A stretch of 44,632 nt of DNA, taken from Anaerolineaceae bacterium UBA2260. GTDB lineage: Bacteria > Chloroflexota > Anaerolineae > Anaerolineales > Anaerolineaceae. Positions 1 through 8,193 of the stretch are shown one piece after another. Each line of letters opens with the position of its first letter. Position 1 is the stretch's first letter. Position numbers and translations under genes: made by a program. The notes under the pieces were generated by a model. The model saw only the letters and a program-made list of their open reading frames with translations, was not told the origin of the DNA and did not search any database. The stretch spans positions 1 through 44,632 of the forward strand of contig DDXM01000016.1 in NCBI GenBank assembly GCA_002347485.1, written 5' to 3'.

Positions 1-1671
1 TACCAGGTGAACAAGACCAGTTTGATCGAGCGCATCGCAGAATTGGCGCGAGGCGGTAAACTGGACGCCATCACCGATCTGCGGGACGAATCGGATCAAC
101 GCGGCATGGGCATCGTGCTCGAACTGCGCCGCGGCGCACAGCCCAAGCAGGTGCTGAATCAACTGTACAAGTACACCCCGCTGCAATCCACCTTTTCGGT
201 GCACCTGCTGGCGCTGGTGAACGGGGAACCCAGGCTGTTATCGCTCAAACGAGCGCTACAGATTTACATCGAACACCGCCAGGAGATTATCACCCGGCGT
301 TCCGCGTTCGAGCTCGATAAAGCCAAGTCGCGGGCGCATATCCTTGACGGGTTGTTGATCGCGCTGGCGAATCTCGATGAGGTCATCAAGACCATCCGGG
401 AATCAAAGGACGTGGACACGGCGAAGGAACGTTTGATGAGCCGCTTCAAGCTGACTGAGATCCAGGCGCAGGCGATTCTGGATATGCAGTTGCGTCGGCT
501 CGCCGCGTTGGAACGACAGAAGATCGAGGACGAATACCGTGAAGTAATGGAGCGTATCGCTTACCTGCAAGACCTGCTCGAGCACCCGGTCAAGATCCTG
601 GGTTTGATCAAGGATGATCTGAATGGCTTGAGCGAAAAATTTGGTGATGAGCGCCGCACCCGCATCGTGGGCGAAACTCACGAAGAGCTCAAGGAAGAAG
701 ACCTGGTGCCGGATGAATCCGTGCTGATCACCTTCACACGCAAAGGATACATCAAGCGTGTGGCGGCCAACCTTTACCGCGCGCAAGGACGCGGCGGACG
801 TGGCGTTTCAGGGCAGACCGTGCGGGACGAGGATCAGATCGAGTTCCTGATCCCGGCGCGCACGTTGCACACGATCCTCTTCTTCTCCGATCGCGGTAAG
901 GTGTATTCGGAAAAGGTCTACCAGATCCCGGACGCCAACCGTACGGATCGGGGAATTCCGATCGTGAATGTGCTTTCGCTGGATACTGGTGAGCGCATTA
1001 CCGCGGCGGTTTCGGTGCCCAATTTTGAATCTGGCTCGTACTTCACGATGGCAACAATAAATGGTAAGGTAAAGCGCGTGGCACTCGAGGAATTCGCCAG
1101 CGTGAGACCCTCCGGTTTGATCGCGATTTCACTCGAAGAAAAGGATGAATTGGGGTGGGTGCGCCTTACCAGCGGTAACGACGAAATCATCCTTGTCACC
1201 CGCAATGGTCAGGCGCTGAGAATCTCTGAAAATGAGATTCGCAGCATGGGGCGCCAGGCGGCTGGCGTGGCAGGCATCAAGTTTAAAGGCAGCGACCGGC
1301 TGACTTCGATGGATGTGATCGAACCCAACGGTCAGCTATTGGTGGTGAGTGAAAAGGGGTATGGCAAGCGCAGCGACCTGGCTGAATATCCCGCCAAGGG
1401 GCGGGCGACAGGCGGCGTCGCCACGACTGACCAGAAGAACCTGTCAAAAACCGGTCACGTCGCTTCAGCCCGGGTTGTGCAGGAAAGTGATGAAGTCTCC
1501 ATCATCTCCAGCAGCGGGATTATGCTGCGGTTAAAAGTGAAAGATATCTCGTCCAGCGGACGCGCGACGCGCGGTTTCAAATTGATGGACCTGGACGCGG
1601 ATGACACGGTGGCGGCGGTGGCGCGCATCAACAACGCTGCTGTCGCTAATGTTGACAGCGAAAATGCCTAA
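1..1671 (+). CDS. gyrA: DNA gyrase subunit A, C-terminal part (5' end outside window)
   Basis: This is the breakage-reunion subunit of type II topoisomerase, which with GyrB adds negative supercoils. The reading frame is open from base 1 (Tyr-Gln-Val-Asn), so the gene is cut by the window edge and the catalytic tyrosine region is missing. What remains is the end of the cleavage core, the long coiled-coil tower around residues 85-215 (counted from the GTG at 7), and the six-bladed C-terminal DNA-wrapping domain. A GyrA box (QGRGGRG) lies at residues 260-266, which favours gyrase over topoisomerase IV ParC. The blades follow as repeated segments of the type 'ITFTRKGYIKRV', 'ILFFSDRGKVY' and 'IILVTRNGQALR'. 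The gene ends just before a strong hairpin terminator. Confidence 0.96.
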   Translation, partial: YQVNKTSLIERIAELARGGKLDAITDLRDESDQRGMGIVLELRRGAQPKQVLNQLYKYTPLQSTFSVHLLALVNGEPRLLSLKRALQIYIEHRQEIITRRSAFELDKAKSRAHILDGLLIALANLDEVIKTIRESKDVDTAKERLMSRFKLTEIQAQAILDMQLRRLAALERQKIEDEYREVMERIAYLQDLLEHPVKILGLIKDDLNGLSEKFGDERRTRIVGETHEELKEEDLVPDESVLITFTRKGYIKRVAANLYRAQGRGGRGVSGQTVRDEDQIEFLIPARTLHTILFFSDRGKVYSEKVYQIPDANRTDRGIPIVNVLSLDTGERITAAVSVPNFESGSYFTMATINGKVKRVALEEFASVRPSGLIAISLEEKDELGWVRLTSGNDEIILVTRNGQALRISENEIRSMGRQAAGVAGIKFKGSDRLTSMDVIEPNGQLLVVSEKGYGKRSDLAEYPAKGRATGGVATTDQKNLSKTGHVASARVVQESDEVSIISSSGIMLRLKVKDISSSGRATRGFKLMDLDADDTVAAVARINNAAVANVDSENA

Positions 1672-1687
1672 CTTGTAAGTGAAATAT

Positions 1688-1715
1688 AAAAATCCCGGAG
1701 TAACCCGGGATTTTT
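1688..1715 (+). terminator. Intrinsic terminator behind gyrA, probably bidirectional
   Basis: A perfect 11-bp stem (AAAAATCCCGG / CCGGGATTTTT) with a 6-base loop (AGTAAC) ends in a T-run on the plus strand and, by symmetry, on the minus strand. It sits between two convergent genes. Confidence 0.93.
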
Positions 1716-1730
1716 GATTATGCAGTGCAA

Positions 1731-1952
1731 TTATCCGATCGGCGGCATGATCCTTTGCGAGAGGATCAAAAGCGTGAACCCGAGAGCTGCCACCATCAGG
1801 AAAAATATGATCGACAGGAAAAACCGCTGCAAAGGGGTCATGCCCAGGAAGGGCTTGCGAGGGCGGCTGCGTTTTAATTCCTGGATCCTTTCCTCCTCGG
1901 CGAGTTCTTCTTCGTAAGCTTCGTTGACTGAATTGCGCAGATCATCCAGCAT
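1731..1952 (-). CDS. Small single-pass membrane protein, 73 aa
   Basis: I do not recognise the family. The product has an acidic, coiled-coil-like N-terminus (residues 1-28, rich in Glu), a basic patch (KRSRPRKP, about 27-34) and one hydrophobic segment (about 45-66) close to the C-terminus. That arrangement suggests a cytoplasmic N-terminus and a membrane-anchored tail. The ATG at 1952 is chosen because GGAGG lies 6 bases upstream of it, inside the end of birA. The longer open frame reaching further up runs through birA coding sequence and is not credible. The gene overlaps birA by 11 bases, which suggests translational coupling. Confidence 0.72.
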   Translation of the reverse strand: MLDDLRNSVNEAYEEELAEEERIQELKRSRPRKPFLGMTPLQRFFLSIIFFLMVAALGFTLLILSQRIMPPIG

Positions 1953-2751
1953 GGTTACCTCCAGCATTGTTATACGTGGCCGGGCGCAGGTGCACATCAC
2001 CGATCTCGATGCGGGTTTCTGTCCCGTCATCTTCGACCAGGATCAGGCGGCCTGAATCGTCGACCCCGTTCACTTTTCCAATTATAGATGGTTTTTCAGA
2101 ATGTTCAATCCTCACATATTCACCTTTAAAGGCCAGACGTTCCTGCCAGCGCTGCATGAATGTCGAAGTTCCCAGCATGGTCTGCCATTTGTCGATCGCG
2201 ATGAGTATGGCACTCATCAATCCCAACCGGTCCACCGGGTGACCACAGGCAGTTTCAAGGCAGGTGGCGGGAAAGCTTTGGAATTCTGCGCCTGGGACCG
2301 AGCCGGGGCTGATGTTGATGCCGATGCCTATCACCACACCCTGCAGGTCGGATCCATGCCAGGCGGCTTCAACCAGGATACCGCAGAACTTACTGCCGTC
2401 TATGAGAACGTCATTCGGCCACTTGATCTGGGCGTGAACGCCCAGCCGGGTTTGCACCGCCTCCTGCACGGCGATGCCCCCCAAGGGGGCGTACAAGGGG
2501 ATGCGCAACGGATCGGGATTGGCGCGGGTGAGGATGAGGGTGAAGGCGAGGGAGCTGCCAGGGCGGGTTACCCAGCGGCGATCGAAGCGGCCGCGACCTT
2601 TGGTCTGTTCATCGGCAACGATGAGTGAAAAATCCGGCGCCCCGGTCGCGATCCAGCGCAGAGCTTCGTCATTGGTGGATCCGATTGTCTCGAAATAACG
2701 CACCTGGCTCACGCGCGTGTTGGAGAGGGCGTTTTGAAGGCTGGTTTCCAT
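1942..2751 (-). CDS. birA: Biotin--[acetyl-CoA-carboxylase] ligase, monofunctional
   Basis: The enzyme activates biotin to biotinyl-5'-AMP and transfers it to the lysine of biotin carboxyl carrier proteins. Family signatures are all visible: GRGRFDRRW (residues 52-60, the biotinyl-AMP loop), KWPNDV (110-115) with the substrate lysine nearby, GILVE (124-128) and GIGIN (142-146). At 269 residues it has the catalytic and C-terminal SH3-like domains but no N-terminal helix-turn-helix. It is therefore a class I ligase and not the bifunctional repressor of E. coli. The next gene on this strand starts inside its 3' end. Confidence 0.93.
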   Translation of the reverse strand: METSLQNALSNTRVSQVRYFETIGSTNDEALRWIATGAPDFSLIVADEQTKGRGRFDRRWVTRPGSSLAFTLILTRANPDPLRIPLYAPLGGIAVQEAVQTRLGVHAQIKWPNDVLIDGSKFCGILVEAAWHGSDLQGVVIGIGINISPGSVPGAEFQSFPATCLETACGHPVDRLGLMSAILIAIDKWQTMLGTSTFMQRWQERLAFKGEYVRIEHSEKPSIIGKVNGVDDSGRLILVEDDGTETRIEIGDVHLRPATYNNAGGNHAG

Positions 2752-2770
2752 ACTGGTTTGATTCTACTCT

Positions 2771-2807
2771 TAAAAACAACAAAAGCGGTGTGAGCCGCTG
2801 ATGTTGT
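2771..2807 (-). terminator. Terminator behind the Hsp20 gene
   Basis: On the minus strand an AGCGG/CCGCT stem (2784-2788 with 2795-2799) is extended by an outer ACAACA/TGTTGT pairing, and the transcript then runs into T-rich sequence (A-run at 2772-2776 on the plus strand). It separates hsp20 from birA. Confidence 0.75.
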
Positions 2808-2830
2808 CAATCAAAGGTGATTTCCCTGTC

Positions 2831-3250
2831 TTACTTTGCGTTGATCTTGATGGTTTTTGGTTTGGCTTCTTCAGCCTTGGGAATGTGGATGGTGAGGATG
2901 CCGTCTTTCATGCTGGCTTCGATCTTCTCCACGACCACGGGGTCCTTGATCTCGAGCGAGCGGCTGAATCGGCCGACCGGCATTTCGGAGAACAGGCTTT
3001 CCTTGCCTTCTTCGCTGATCGCGCTGTATTCCCCGTCGATGGTCAGCACGCTGTCGTTGAATTGAATGTTAACCTCTTCGGTGGACAGTCCAGGCAACAT
3101 GGCTCTCAACGTGTACTCATTTTCCGTGGATTTCAATTCCATCGGGAAGGTGAGCACGCGCTCAGTATTGTAGGAATCTTCCATCAACTGGCGCATCATC
3201 CTGCGGCGGTGTTCGGCCATCATTTCCGGGGTTCTAAAGTAAAGTGTCAT
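2831..3250 (-). CDS. Small heat shock protein (Hsp20 / alpha-crystallin family)
   Basis: This is an ATP-independent holdase chaperone that keeps unfolding proteins soluble. Its 139 residues are typical for a bacterial Hsp20. The alpha-crystallin domain spans about residues 35-128 and carries the A-x-x-x-D-G-I-L signature (A112 to L119). A C-terminal I-x-I motif (IKI, 134-136) is used in the family for oligomer assembly. AGGAGG lies 6 bases before the ATG, so translation should be efficient. It appears to be a single-gene unit with its own terminator. I did not find a CIRCE operator or a convincing sigma-32-type promoter upstream. Confidence 0.95.
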   Translation of the reverse strand: MTLYFRTPEMMAEHRRRMMRQLMEDSYNTERVLTFPMELKSTENEYTLRAMLPGLSTEEVNIQFNDSVLTIDGEYSAISEEGKESLFSEMPVGRFSRSLEIKDPVVVEKIEASMKDGILTIHIPKAEEAKPKTIKINAK

Positions 3251-3395
3251 CGTATGCCTCCTGAACGCTTGTTGTTTTTATTGTTGAGATGATTTTAGGT
3301 TTTGCGTATAAGAGAATGATCAATACTGTATAAAAATCATATTAATAATCAGGGTACGCAGGTTGTGGTATCATTCCCGCTTGAAGGTTAAAGTT

Positions 3396-3716
3396 ATGGA
3401 AGACAAGATCACGATCATCGAAGGACCACCGCCGATCTTTGAAAGGATCAATGACGGTTGGGCGTTGGGGTTGAACGAAAGTCCGTTCTCTTACGCCATG
3501 GCGCTGACGAGGCTGCGCACATTCAACGGACCGGCGCTTGTGGAGCGCTGCCACCGCATGTGGAATCAGAATGAACCGATCTACCTGCATTATCGCAACG
3601 ACATGGGGCTGGAACAAAAGGTGCCCATCCTTGCGGCGCGGGCCAGCGAGGTGGATGAGGGGCAGGTGCTCTTCCTGTGGGTGCGCGCGCCACACGGCGT
3701 TGAAGATGAGAATTAA
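3396..3716 (+). CDS. Conserved-looking hypothetical protein, 106 aa
   Basis: I do not recognise a family. The protein is soluble, with no signal peptide or membrane segment, and looks like a small alpha/beta domain; its C-terminal half contains two extended hydrophobic strands (KVPILAARA and GQVLFLWVRA). The frame is open upstream to 3363, but the ATG at 3396 is preferred because a weak AAGGTT Shine-Dalgarno sits 6 bases before it. Codon use matches the neighbours. A strong terminator follows 16 bases after the stop, which supports a real, separately transcribed gene. Confidence 0.7.
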   Translation: MEDKITIIEGPPPIFERINDGWALGLNESPFSYAMALTRLRTFNGPALVERCHRMWNQNEPIYLHYRNDMGLEQKVPILAARASEVDEGQVLFLWVRAPHGVEDEN

Positions 3717-3732
3717 AACGTGAAGACCTGAG

Positions 3733-3752
3733 ACCCGGCCTCAAGGCCGGGT
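3733..3752 (+). terminator. Intrinsic terminator
   Basis: A perfect 8-bp stem ACCCGGCC / GGCCGGGT with a TCAA tetraloop is followed by TTTGTG, 16 bases after the stop of the small hypothetical gene. Confidence 0.85.
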
Positions 3753-3760
3753 TTGTGCTT

Positions 3761-3806
3761 AAAAAGTAAGAAACATCTGGGTGAGGGGGGCACCCAAATG
3801 TTTCTT
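3761..3806 (-). terminator. Long hairpin with a C-rich loop, probable terminator of tRNA-Arg
   Basis: Arms at 3768-3783 and 3791-3806 are 16 bp long with one mismatch. That mismatch is a C opposite A in plus-strand RNA but a G-U pair in minus-strand RNA, so the minus-strand RNA pairs completely. The loop is AGGGGGG on the plus strand. On the minus strand the stem is followed by ACTTTTT (3766-3761), which fits a terminator for the tRNA gene upstream. Confidence 0.7.
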
Positions 3807-3860
3807 AACCCAATATTAATCGACACCGTTAAAAAATGCAAGGGTAAAATTGTAATGTAA

Positions 3861-3937
3861 TGGTGCCCCGGGAGGGACTCGAACTCTCAACCTAAGCGTT
3901 AGGAGTGCTTTGCTCTATCCTATTGAGCTACCGGGGC
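3861..3937 (-). tRNA. tRNA-Arg (anticodon CCT)
   Basis: The acceptor stem GCCCCGG/CCGGGGC, a D-arm (GCTC...GAGC), a T-arm with TTCGAGT and an encoded CCA are all visible. The anticodon loop CTCCTAA gives anticodon CCT, reading AGG. The fifth pair of the anticodon stem is an A-C mismatch, with the other four pairs intact. Promoter and terminator flank it on the same strand. Confidence 0.95.
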
Positions 3938-3946
3938 AGCGCAATG

Positions 3947-3975
3947 ATTATAACATCGTGGCATAGCCCCTTCAA
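3947..3975 (-). promoter_or_regulatory. Promoter of tRNA-Arg
   Basis: On the minus strand TTGAAG (3970-3975), a 17-base spacer and TATAAT (3947-3952) are present, with an extended -10 TG one base upstream. The predicted start lies just before the tRNA 5' end. Confidence 0.8.
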
Positions 3976-3999
3976 GGGTAAGCCGGAGAGCGGGATAGG

Positions 4000-5256
4000 A
4001 TGACCGATCGCGACGAAAGTCAAATCATCGACCTGGATGTGCTGGATTTCACCTTTGGCGGCGATGCCTTCGCGCGCATGGCGGATGGCAAACCGGTGTT
4101 TTTGCCATTTGCCATCCCCGGGGAGCGCGTACGCGTGCGCATCCCCAGCGAGCGCAAGGACTACAACATCGGTGAACTGGTAGAGGTGCTCACGCCGTCA
4201 CCCTGGCGCATCGAGCCGCGTTGCCGCCATTTTGGGGTCTGCGGGGGCTGCCATTATCAGCATCTTACTTACGCACACCAGCTGGAGGTGAAACAGAAGA
4301 TCGTGCTCGACCAGATGCGGCGCATCGGCAAGATGATGGATCCACCGGTCAAACCGATCATCCCCTCACCAGCTGAGTGGAACTACCGCAATACGATGCA
4401 ATTCCATCTATCACCTGCTGGCAAACCAGGATTTCGCGATACCCGGGGAGCGCGTGTGGTGGAAGTGCAGGAATGCCACCTGCCGCTGCCGGAACTCGGT
4501 GAACTGTGGCCTAACCTCGATATCGAACCGAGCGCCGGCATCGACCGGGTGATCCTGCGCGCCGGTTCAGACGGCGAATTGCTGGTGGGGCTGGAAAGCG
4601 AGCGGCAGAATCCACCCGAATTAACGCTCGATCTTTCTTTATCGTTACACTATCTGGGCCGCGGGGGCGATACCCTGATGGCGGGGGACGCATACAATAT
4701 CATGACGGTGAACGGCGTGAACTTCGCCGTTTCGCCGCGCTCCTTCTTCCAGGTCAACCTGCCGCAGGCTGAGGCGATGGTGAAGTACGCGCTGGCGAAT
4801 TGTGACGTTACGTCGCAGAGCACCGTGCTTGATCTGTACTGCGGCGTAGGGCTTTTTTCCGCCTTCCTGGCACCGCGGGTCAGGCAGCTGGTGGGGGTGG
4901 AACTCTCCGAGAGCGCGTGTAACGACTTCGCGCTCAACCTTGACGCGCATGAAAATGTTTCGCTTTACGTCGGCAAGGTGGAGGAGGTTGCGCCAGCGCT
5001 GGAATTACAGCCCGACCTGGTTATCCTCGATCCGCCGCGGGCAGGGCTCGACCGGAGAGTGGTTGAGTATTTGAAGTCAAGTAAAGCGCGGCAGGTGATC
5101 TATGTTTCCTGCGACCCCTCGACGCTGGCGCGCGATTGCAGACGGCTGTCAGATGGCGGGTTCGTGGTGGAGAGCATCCAGCCGTTCGATTTCTTCCCGC
5201 AGACGTATCACGTGGAGTCCGTGGTGGTGATGAAGCGTACCGATCAACTTTCATAA
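4000..5256 (+). CDS. rlmD: 23S rRNA (uracil-5-)-methyltransferase, RlmD/RumA type
   Basis: This SAM-dependent enzyme methylates C5 of a uracil in RNA, U1939 of 23S rRNA in the E. coli relative. An N-terminal TRAM RNA-binding domain occupies about residues 8-65. A 4Fe-4S cluster is indicated by C75-x5-C81-x2-C84 and C159, the pattern of RlmD-like enzymes. The Rossmann methyltransferase domain has DLYCGVG (278-284), DPPR (344-347) and the catalytic cysteine C371 in SCDPSTLARD. The closing FPQTYHVESV contains the conserved histidine and glutamate. The exact target uracil cannot be told from sequence, so RlmC, RlmD or TrmA-like specificity remains open. The next gene starts 9 bases after the stop. 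Confidence 0.92.
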   Translation: MTDRDESQIIDLDVLDFTFGGDAFARMADGKPVFLPFAIPGERVRVRIPSERKDYNIGELVEVLTPSPWRIEPRCRHFGVCGGCHYQHLTYAHQLEVKQKIVLDQMRRIGKMMDPPVKPIIPSPAEWNYRNTMQFHLSPAGKPGFRDTRGARVVEVQECHLPLPELGELWPNLDIEPSAGIDRVILRAGSDGELLVGLESERQNPPELTLDLSLSLHYLGRGGDTLMAGDAYNIMTVNGVNFAVSPRSFFQVNLPQAEAMVKYALANCDVTSQSTVLDLYCGVGLFSAFLAPRVRQLVGVELSESACNDFALNLDAHENVSLYVGKVEEVAPALELQPDLVILDPPRAGLDRRVVEYLKSSKARQVIYVSCDPSTLARDCRRLSDGGFVVESIQPFDFFPQTYHVESVVVMKRTDQLS

Positions 5257-5265
5257 AGGATCCAA

Positions 5266-5673
5266 ATGACACATTCCACGAATCAATCACCCCCCTCAAT
5301 GGACGAATGGCTGCGCGAGGCCAAAGCCGATGCACTGGCACCCCAGGAGGGCATGTACCTGGTTCACAACGGAGTGGTGCGCCGGACCGCCAAAGCCAGG
5401 GCGCGCCTGGGGGACGAGGCGGTTGCGGCTGTCAGCGGGATGGATTTCTCCTATGACCCGGAAAAGGTTACCGCGGCGGTGGAAGAGACGCGCAAAATGA
5501 AGGGCATTTTTCACGTGCGGGTGTGGCTCAACGAGGGGCGGCTCACCGTGGGGGAGGACATCATGTACGTGCTGATCGGCGGCGACATCCGGCCGAACCT
5601 CATCGACGCGCTGCAGTACCTGGTGGGCAGGATCAAAAACGAGTGCGTCAGCGAGGTTGAATTGAATGATTGA
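5266..5673 (+). CDS. MoaE-like protein (molybdopterin synthase large-subunit fold)
   Basis: The C-terminal 75 residues (GMDFSYDPEK onward, including 'VRVWLNEGRLTVGEDIMYVLIGGDIR') resemble the MoaE fold of molybdopterin synthase. MoaE transfers sulfur from MoaD thiocarboxylate to precursor Z. The protein is 135 aa with an N-terminal segment 'SMDEWLREAKAD...GMYLVHNGVVR' that I associate with a MoaE-like subgroup known from anaerobes. The C-terminal basic motif around the second catalytic lysine of E. coli MoaE (FWKKE) is not visible because the protein ends in VSEVELND, so the standard enzymatic role is doubtful. It probably shares a transcript with rlmD. No other molybdenum cofactor gene is nearby. 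Confidence 0.75.
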   Translation: MTHSTNQSPPSMDEWLREAKADALAPQEGMYLVHNGVVRRTAKARARLGDEAVAAVSGMDFSYDPEKVTAAVEETRKMKGIFHVRVWLNEGRLTVGEDIMYVLIGGDIRPNLIDALQYLVGRIKNECVSEVELND

Positions 5674-5851
5674 TCGATGATGTGGTTACAGTAAGTCTTT
5701 CATTGAATCAGTGCGGCGATTAATATTGGTGCTCTTCCGGTTATCGACAGGGGAACTTTTATCAATCTAATTCGTATAAATTGTGTATCCACTAATCTGG
5801 CATAATGGTATGACTATGCCAGTATGCCATTGGATTGGAAATGGAGGATGT

Positions 5852-6796
5852 ATGAAAAAGCGCATGAATCTCTTGATCGCGACGTTGTTCATCGCGGTCT
5901 TGATCGTCTCCTGCAACCTGCCGCTCTATAACCAGCCGGAAGAACCGGCTGACGCGGCGCCCAACCTGACGCTGACGGCGTTGTTCGATACCATTGAGAA
6001 GATCCCGGCGACGATCACCCCTTCCGCGCCCACGCAGCAGGTCACGGATATTCCAACTGCTGAACCCACCACCGCGCCTACGGCAGTCCCCACCAGCACG
6101 GTAGTGTACCTGTCACCCACGCCGGAGGTTAGGCAGCGCGGCGGAACGTTGATGAAAGCCGTCTACCTGTCAGACGCGCCGGTGATGGATGGAACCTACG
6201 CCGAATGGGTGGATAAGACCTACAAGTATGCGGTTCCATACGTGGTGTGGAAGAAGGAGAATTGGAAAGGTGCGGCTGACCTGGAAGGCGCGTTCGCCGC
6301 GGCTTGGGACGAGGATTACCTATACATTTCTGTAAAAGTGACGGATGATGTTTTTGCGCAGAACAAGAGCGGGGAGACGCTATACCTGGGCGATTCGGTA
6401 GAGATCCTGATCGATACCAAACTGGATAACGATTTCTACTCCACCACGCTGAGCAGCGATGACTTCCAGTTCGGCGTCTCGCCGGGCAACCCCGCTAAGG
6501 GGATCAGCAAAGAGGTCTACCTCTGGTACCCGGTCAGCTTGAAGGGCAGCCAGAGCAAGGTGCTGGTCTCCTCGCAGTTCGAGATCAGCCCGATCTACCG
6601 CGTTGAGATCGGCATCCCCTGGTCATTGCTGGAGATCACGCCCACCACCGGATTGCATATCGGCTTCGCGGTTTCGGTCAGCGATAATGATACAGCGGGT
6701 GAAAACGTGCAGGAAACCATGATCTCTACGGCGCAATACCGCAATTTACTGGACCCGACCACCTGGGGGGAACTGGTGCTGGTGAAAAGCAAGTAA
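5852..6796 (+). CDS. Lipoprotein with Thr/Pro linker and CBM9-like domain
   Basis: A signal peptide (MKKRMNLLIATLFIAVLIVSC) ends in a lipobox, with lipidated Cys at 21. A low-complexity Thr/Pro/Ala linker (about 55-95) acts as a surface spacer. It is followed by a domain of about 200 residues resembling family 9 carbohydrate-binding modules and DOMON-like sugar-binding domains ('DAPVMDGTYAEW', 'AAWDEDYLYISVKVTDDVF', 'GDSVEILIDTKLD'). These normally bind sugar chain ends or act as accessory domains. No catalytic module is present, so it may capture glycans at the cell surface. The ATG at 5852 is chosen because of GGAGG 4 bases upstream and the clean signal peptide; the frame is open 23 codons further up. 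Confidence 0.85.
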   Translation: MKKRMNLLIATLFIAVLIVSCNLPLYNQPEEPADAAPNLTLTALFDTIEKIPATITPSAPTQQVTDIPTAEPTTAPTAVPTSTVVYLSPTPEVRQRGGTLMKAVYLSDAPVMDGTYAEWVDKTYKYAVPYVVWKKENWKGAADLEGAFAAAWDEDYLYISVKVTDDVFAQNKSGETLYLGDSVEILIDTKLDNDFYSTTLSSDDFQFGVSPGNPAKGISKEVYLWYPVSLKGSQSKVLVSSQFEISPIYRVEIGIPWSLLEITPTTGLHIGFAVSVSDNDTAGENVQETMISTAQYRNLLDPTTWGELVLVKSK

Positions 6797-6802
6797 GTGA
6801 GC

Positions 6803-6836
6803 AAGAAGAGGGGCTGTCGTAATGCAGCCTCTTTTT
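6803..6836. terminator. Terminator between convergent genes
   Basis: A bulged stem AGAGGGGCTG / CAGCCTCT is followed by TTTTT (6832-6836) on the plus strand. It lies between the CBM9-like lipoprotein and the convergent thioredoxin gene, whose stop codon touches it. Confidence 0.7.
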
Positions 6837-7668
6837 AGAAGAGAATAGACGCCAGTTCAGCGCGGTATTGGCGGGTGAGGTCCGCGTTCTGGTCGAGCAA
6901 GTCCAGCAGGGCAAGCAGCACATTGCGCGCGCGATCTTTGCGGTAGTGTTTATCCTGCCGCAGGATCTCGAGCAGGCCATCGATGCTGGCGAGGGTGTTG
7001 CCGCGGCTTGCCAGGCGGATGGAGTTGATGAAAGCGGCGTCGAGGTCGTTTTCAGCGGGCAGGCGGTTGGAGCGGTAATCCTCCATCGCCTTCAGCAGTG
7101 GCACCAGCTTTTCCGCGTTGTTATATTCCGGCGAGGCGGGAAAGTTATGGAAGACGGATTGAGCGTCGCTGGAATTGCCTTCCAGCAGCAACACCTTCAT
7201 CAAACCCAGCATGCACCCCGGGTGGCGTTCGTCGAGGTCGAGCCCCTGCAAAAAGGCTTCCCGCGCACCCTTGATATCCTCCTGGGCGAGCAAACTGTTG
7301 CCTTTTTGTGCTAGCAGGTCAGAAGGGCTGGGCGGAAGGATATTGCGCAGAAATTCAATGATCTTGTGCTCCGGGATCAAACCGGTGAAATCGGAGACTT
7401 TTCTGCCCTGGCTGAACGCCATCACAGTAGGAATCGAACGCACGCTGTAGCGCAGTGCGAGGTTGGGGTTGGCGTCCACGTCCACCTTCGCCAATCTGAA
7501 GCCGCCTTCGGCTTCCTCCGCCAGACGTTCAAGCAGGGGAGAGAGCAGTTTGCACGGTTTGCACCACTCAGCCCAGAAATCCACCACGACCGGCGTGTTC
7601 TGGGAGTACGCGATAACGTCGTACTCGAAACTGGATTCGGTTACCGTGATAATGTGTTCAGACGACAT
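6835..7668 (-). CDS. Thioredoxin-TPR co-chaperone, YbbN/CnoX type
   Basis: An N-terminal thioredoxin domain (about 1-110) has the active site W35-C-K-P-C-K40 and a cis-proline in SIPTV. It is followed by TPR-like helices to residue 277. This is the architecture of YbbN/CnoX, which holds unfolding proteins and hands them to GroEL. E. coli CnoX lacks the CxxC, but this protein keeps it, so it could also act as a thiol oxidoreductase. It is the last gene in a minus-strand run beginning with cell-wall enzymes, about 30 bases from the preceding hypothetical gene. AGGC lies shortly before the ATG, a weak Shine-Dalgarno. Confidence 0.88.
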   Translation of the reverse strand: MSSEHIITVTESSFEYDVIAYSQNTPVVVDFWAEWCKPCKLLSPLLERLAEEAEGGFRLAKVDVDANPNLALRYSVRSIPTVMAFSQGRKVSDFTGLIPEHKIIEFLRNILPPSPSDLLAQKGNSLLAQEDIKGAREAFLQGLDLDERHPGCMLGLMKVLLLEGNSSDAQSVFHNFPASPEYNNAEKLVPLLKAMEDYRSNRLPAENDLDAAFINSIRLASRGNTLASIDGLLEILRQDKHYRKDRARNVLLALLDLLDQNADLTRQYRAELASILF

Positions 7669-7699
7669 TCAAGCCTCACTCGCTCGTTTTCTTTGCCCA

Positions 7700-8131
7700 T
7701 TAATTATCGTCGCCCGGCCCACCAGGGGAGGCGGCAGGAAATTCGATGTTTACGATCTCCCCGCGGATATCCAGAGTGACCTTAAAACCCATCATACCCA
7801 GGTAAGCGCGGGTTTCCTCAGGGATGCCCATTTCGAGGATCGTTTCATAATGCTGCTCAATATTCTTCAACTGCGATTCCAGGATCGCGTGCGTGAAAAG
7901 GTCGTCCTTGCCCAGCATTTTGGACGCCTGGTCGGCTAATAGTTCCTCATTGCCCTCGATTTGCTGACCGAAGGATTGCAGAATCTGGAGGTCGATCGGG
8001 CGGGACGGGACATGGCGCAAGAAACCGGCGTCGTTGATGACATAGCACGGCTCACTACCGACCAGGGCAGTGCCAACAGGCCGGTCAAATTCATCGCTGA
8101 TAAGACCCTTAAATAATGGTTCGGCAGGCAT
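7700..8131 (-). CDS. Hypothetical protein, 143 aa
   Basis: I do not recognise a family. It is soluble, mostly helical in the middle ('LQSFGQQIEGNEELLADQASKML', 'ESQLKNIEQHYETILEM') with beta-strand-like ends and a Gly/Pro-rich tail. It carries no signal peptide. The ATG at 8131 is preferred to an upstream GTG because GAGAGG sits 6 bases before it. It lies between an L,D-transpeptidase gene and the YbbN-like gene, all on one strand, so co-expression with them is likely. Function is unknown. Confidence 0.75.
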   Translation of the reverse strand: MPAEPLFKGLISDEFDRPVGTALVGSEPCYVINDAGFLRHVPSRPIDLQILQSFGQQIEGNEELLADQASKMLGKDDLFTHAILESQLKNIEQHYETILEMGIPEETRAYLGMMGFKVTLDIRGEIVNIEFPAASPGGPGDDN

Positions 8132-8193
8132 ATTTCCTCTCACCTGTATTATAAAGCATCTGCTTGTTTTGTTGTTTTAGACCGGAAAATGAC

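Noticed and set aside
1..1671. ParC (topoisomerase IV) instead of GyrA
   Set aside because: A GyrA box-like QGRGGRG is present in the right place of the C-terminal domain.
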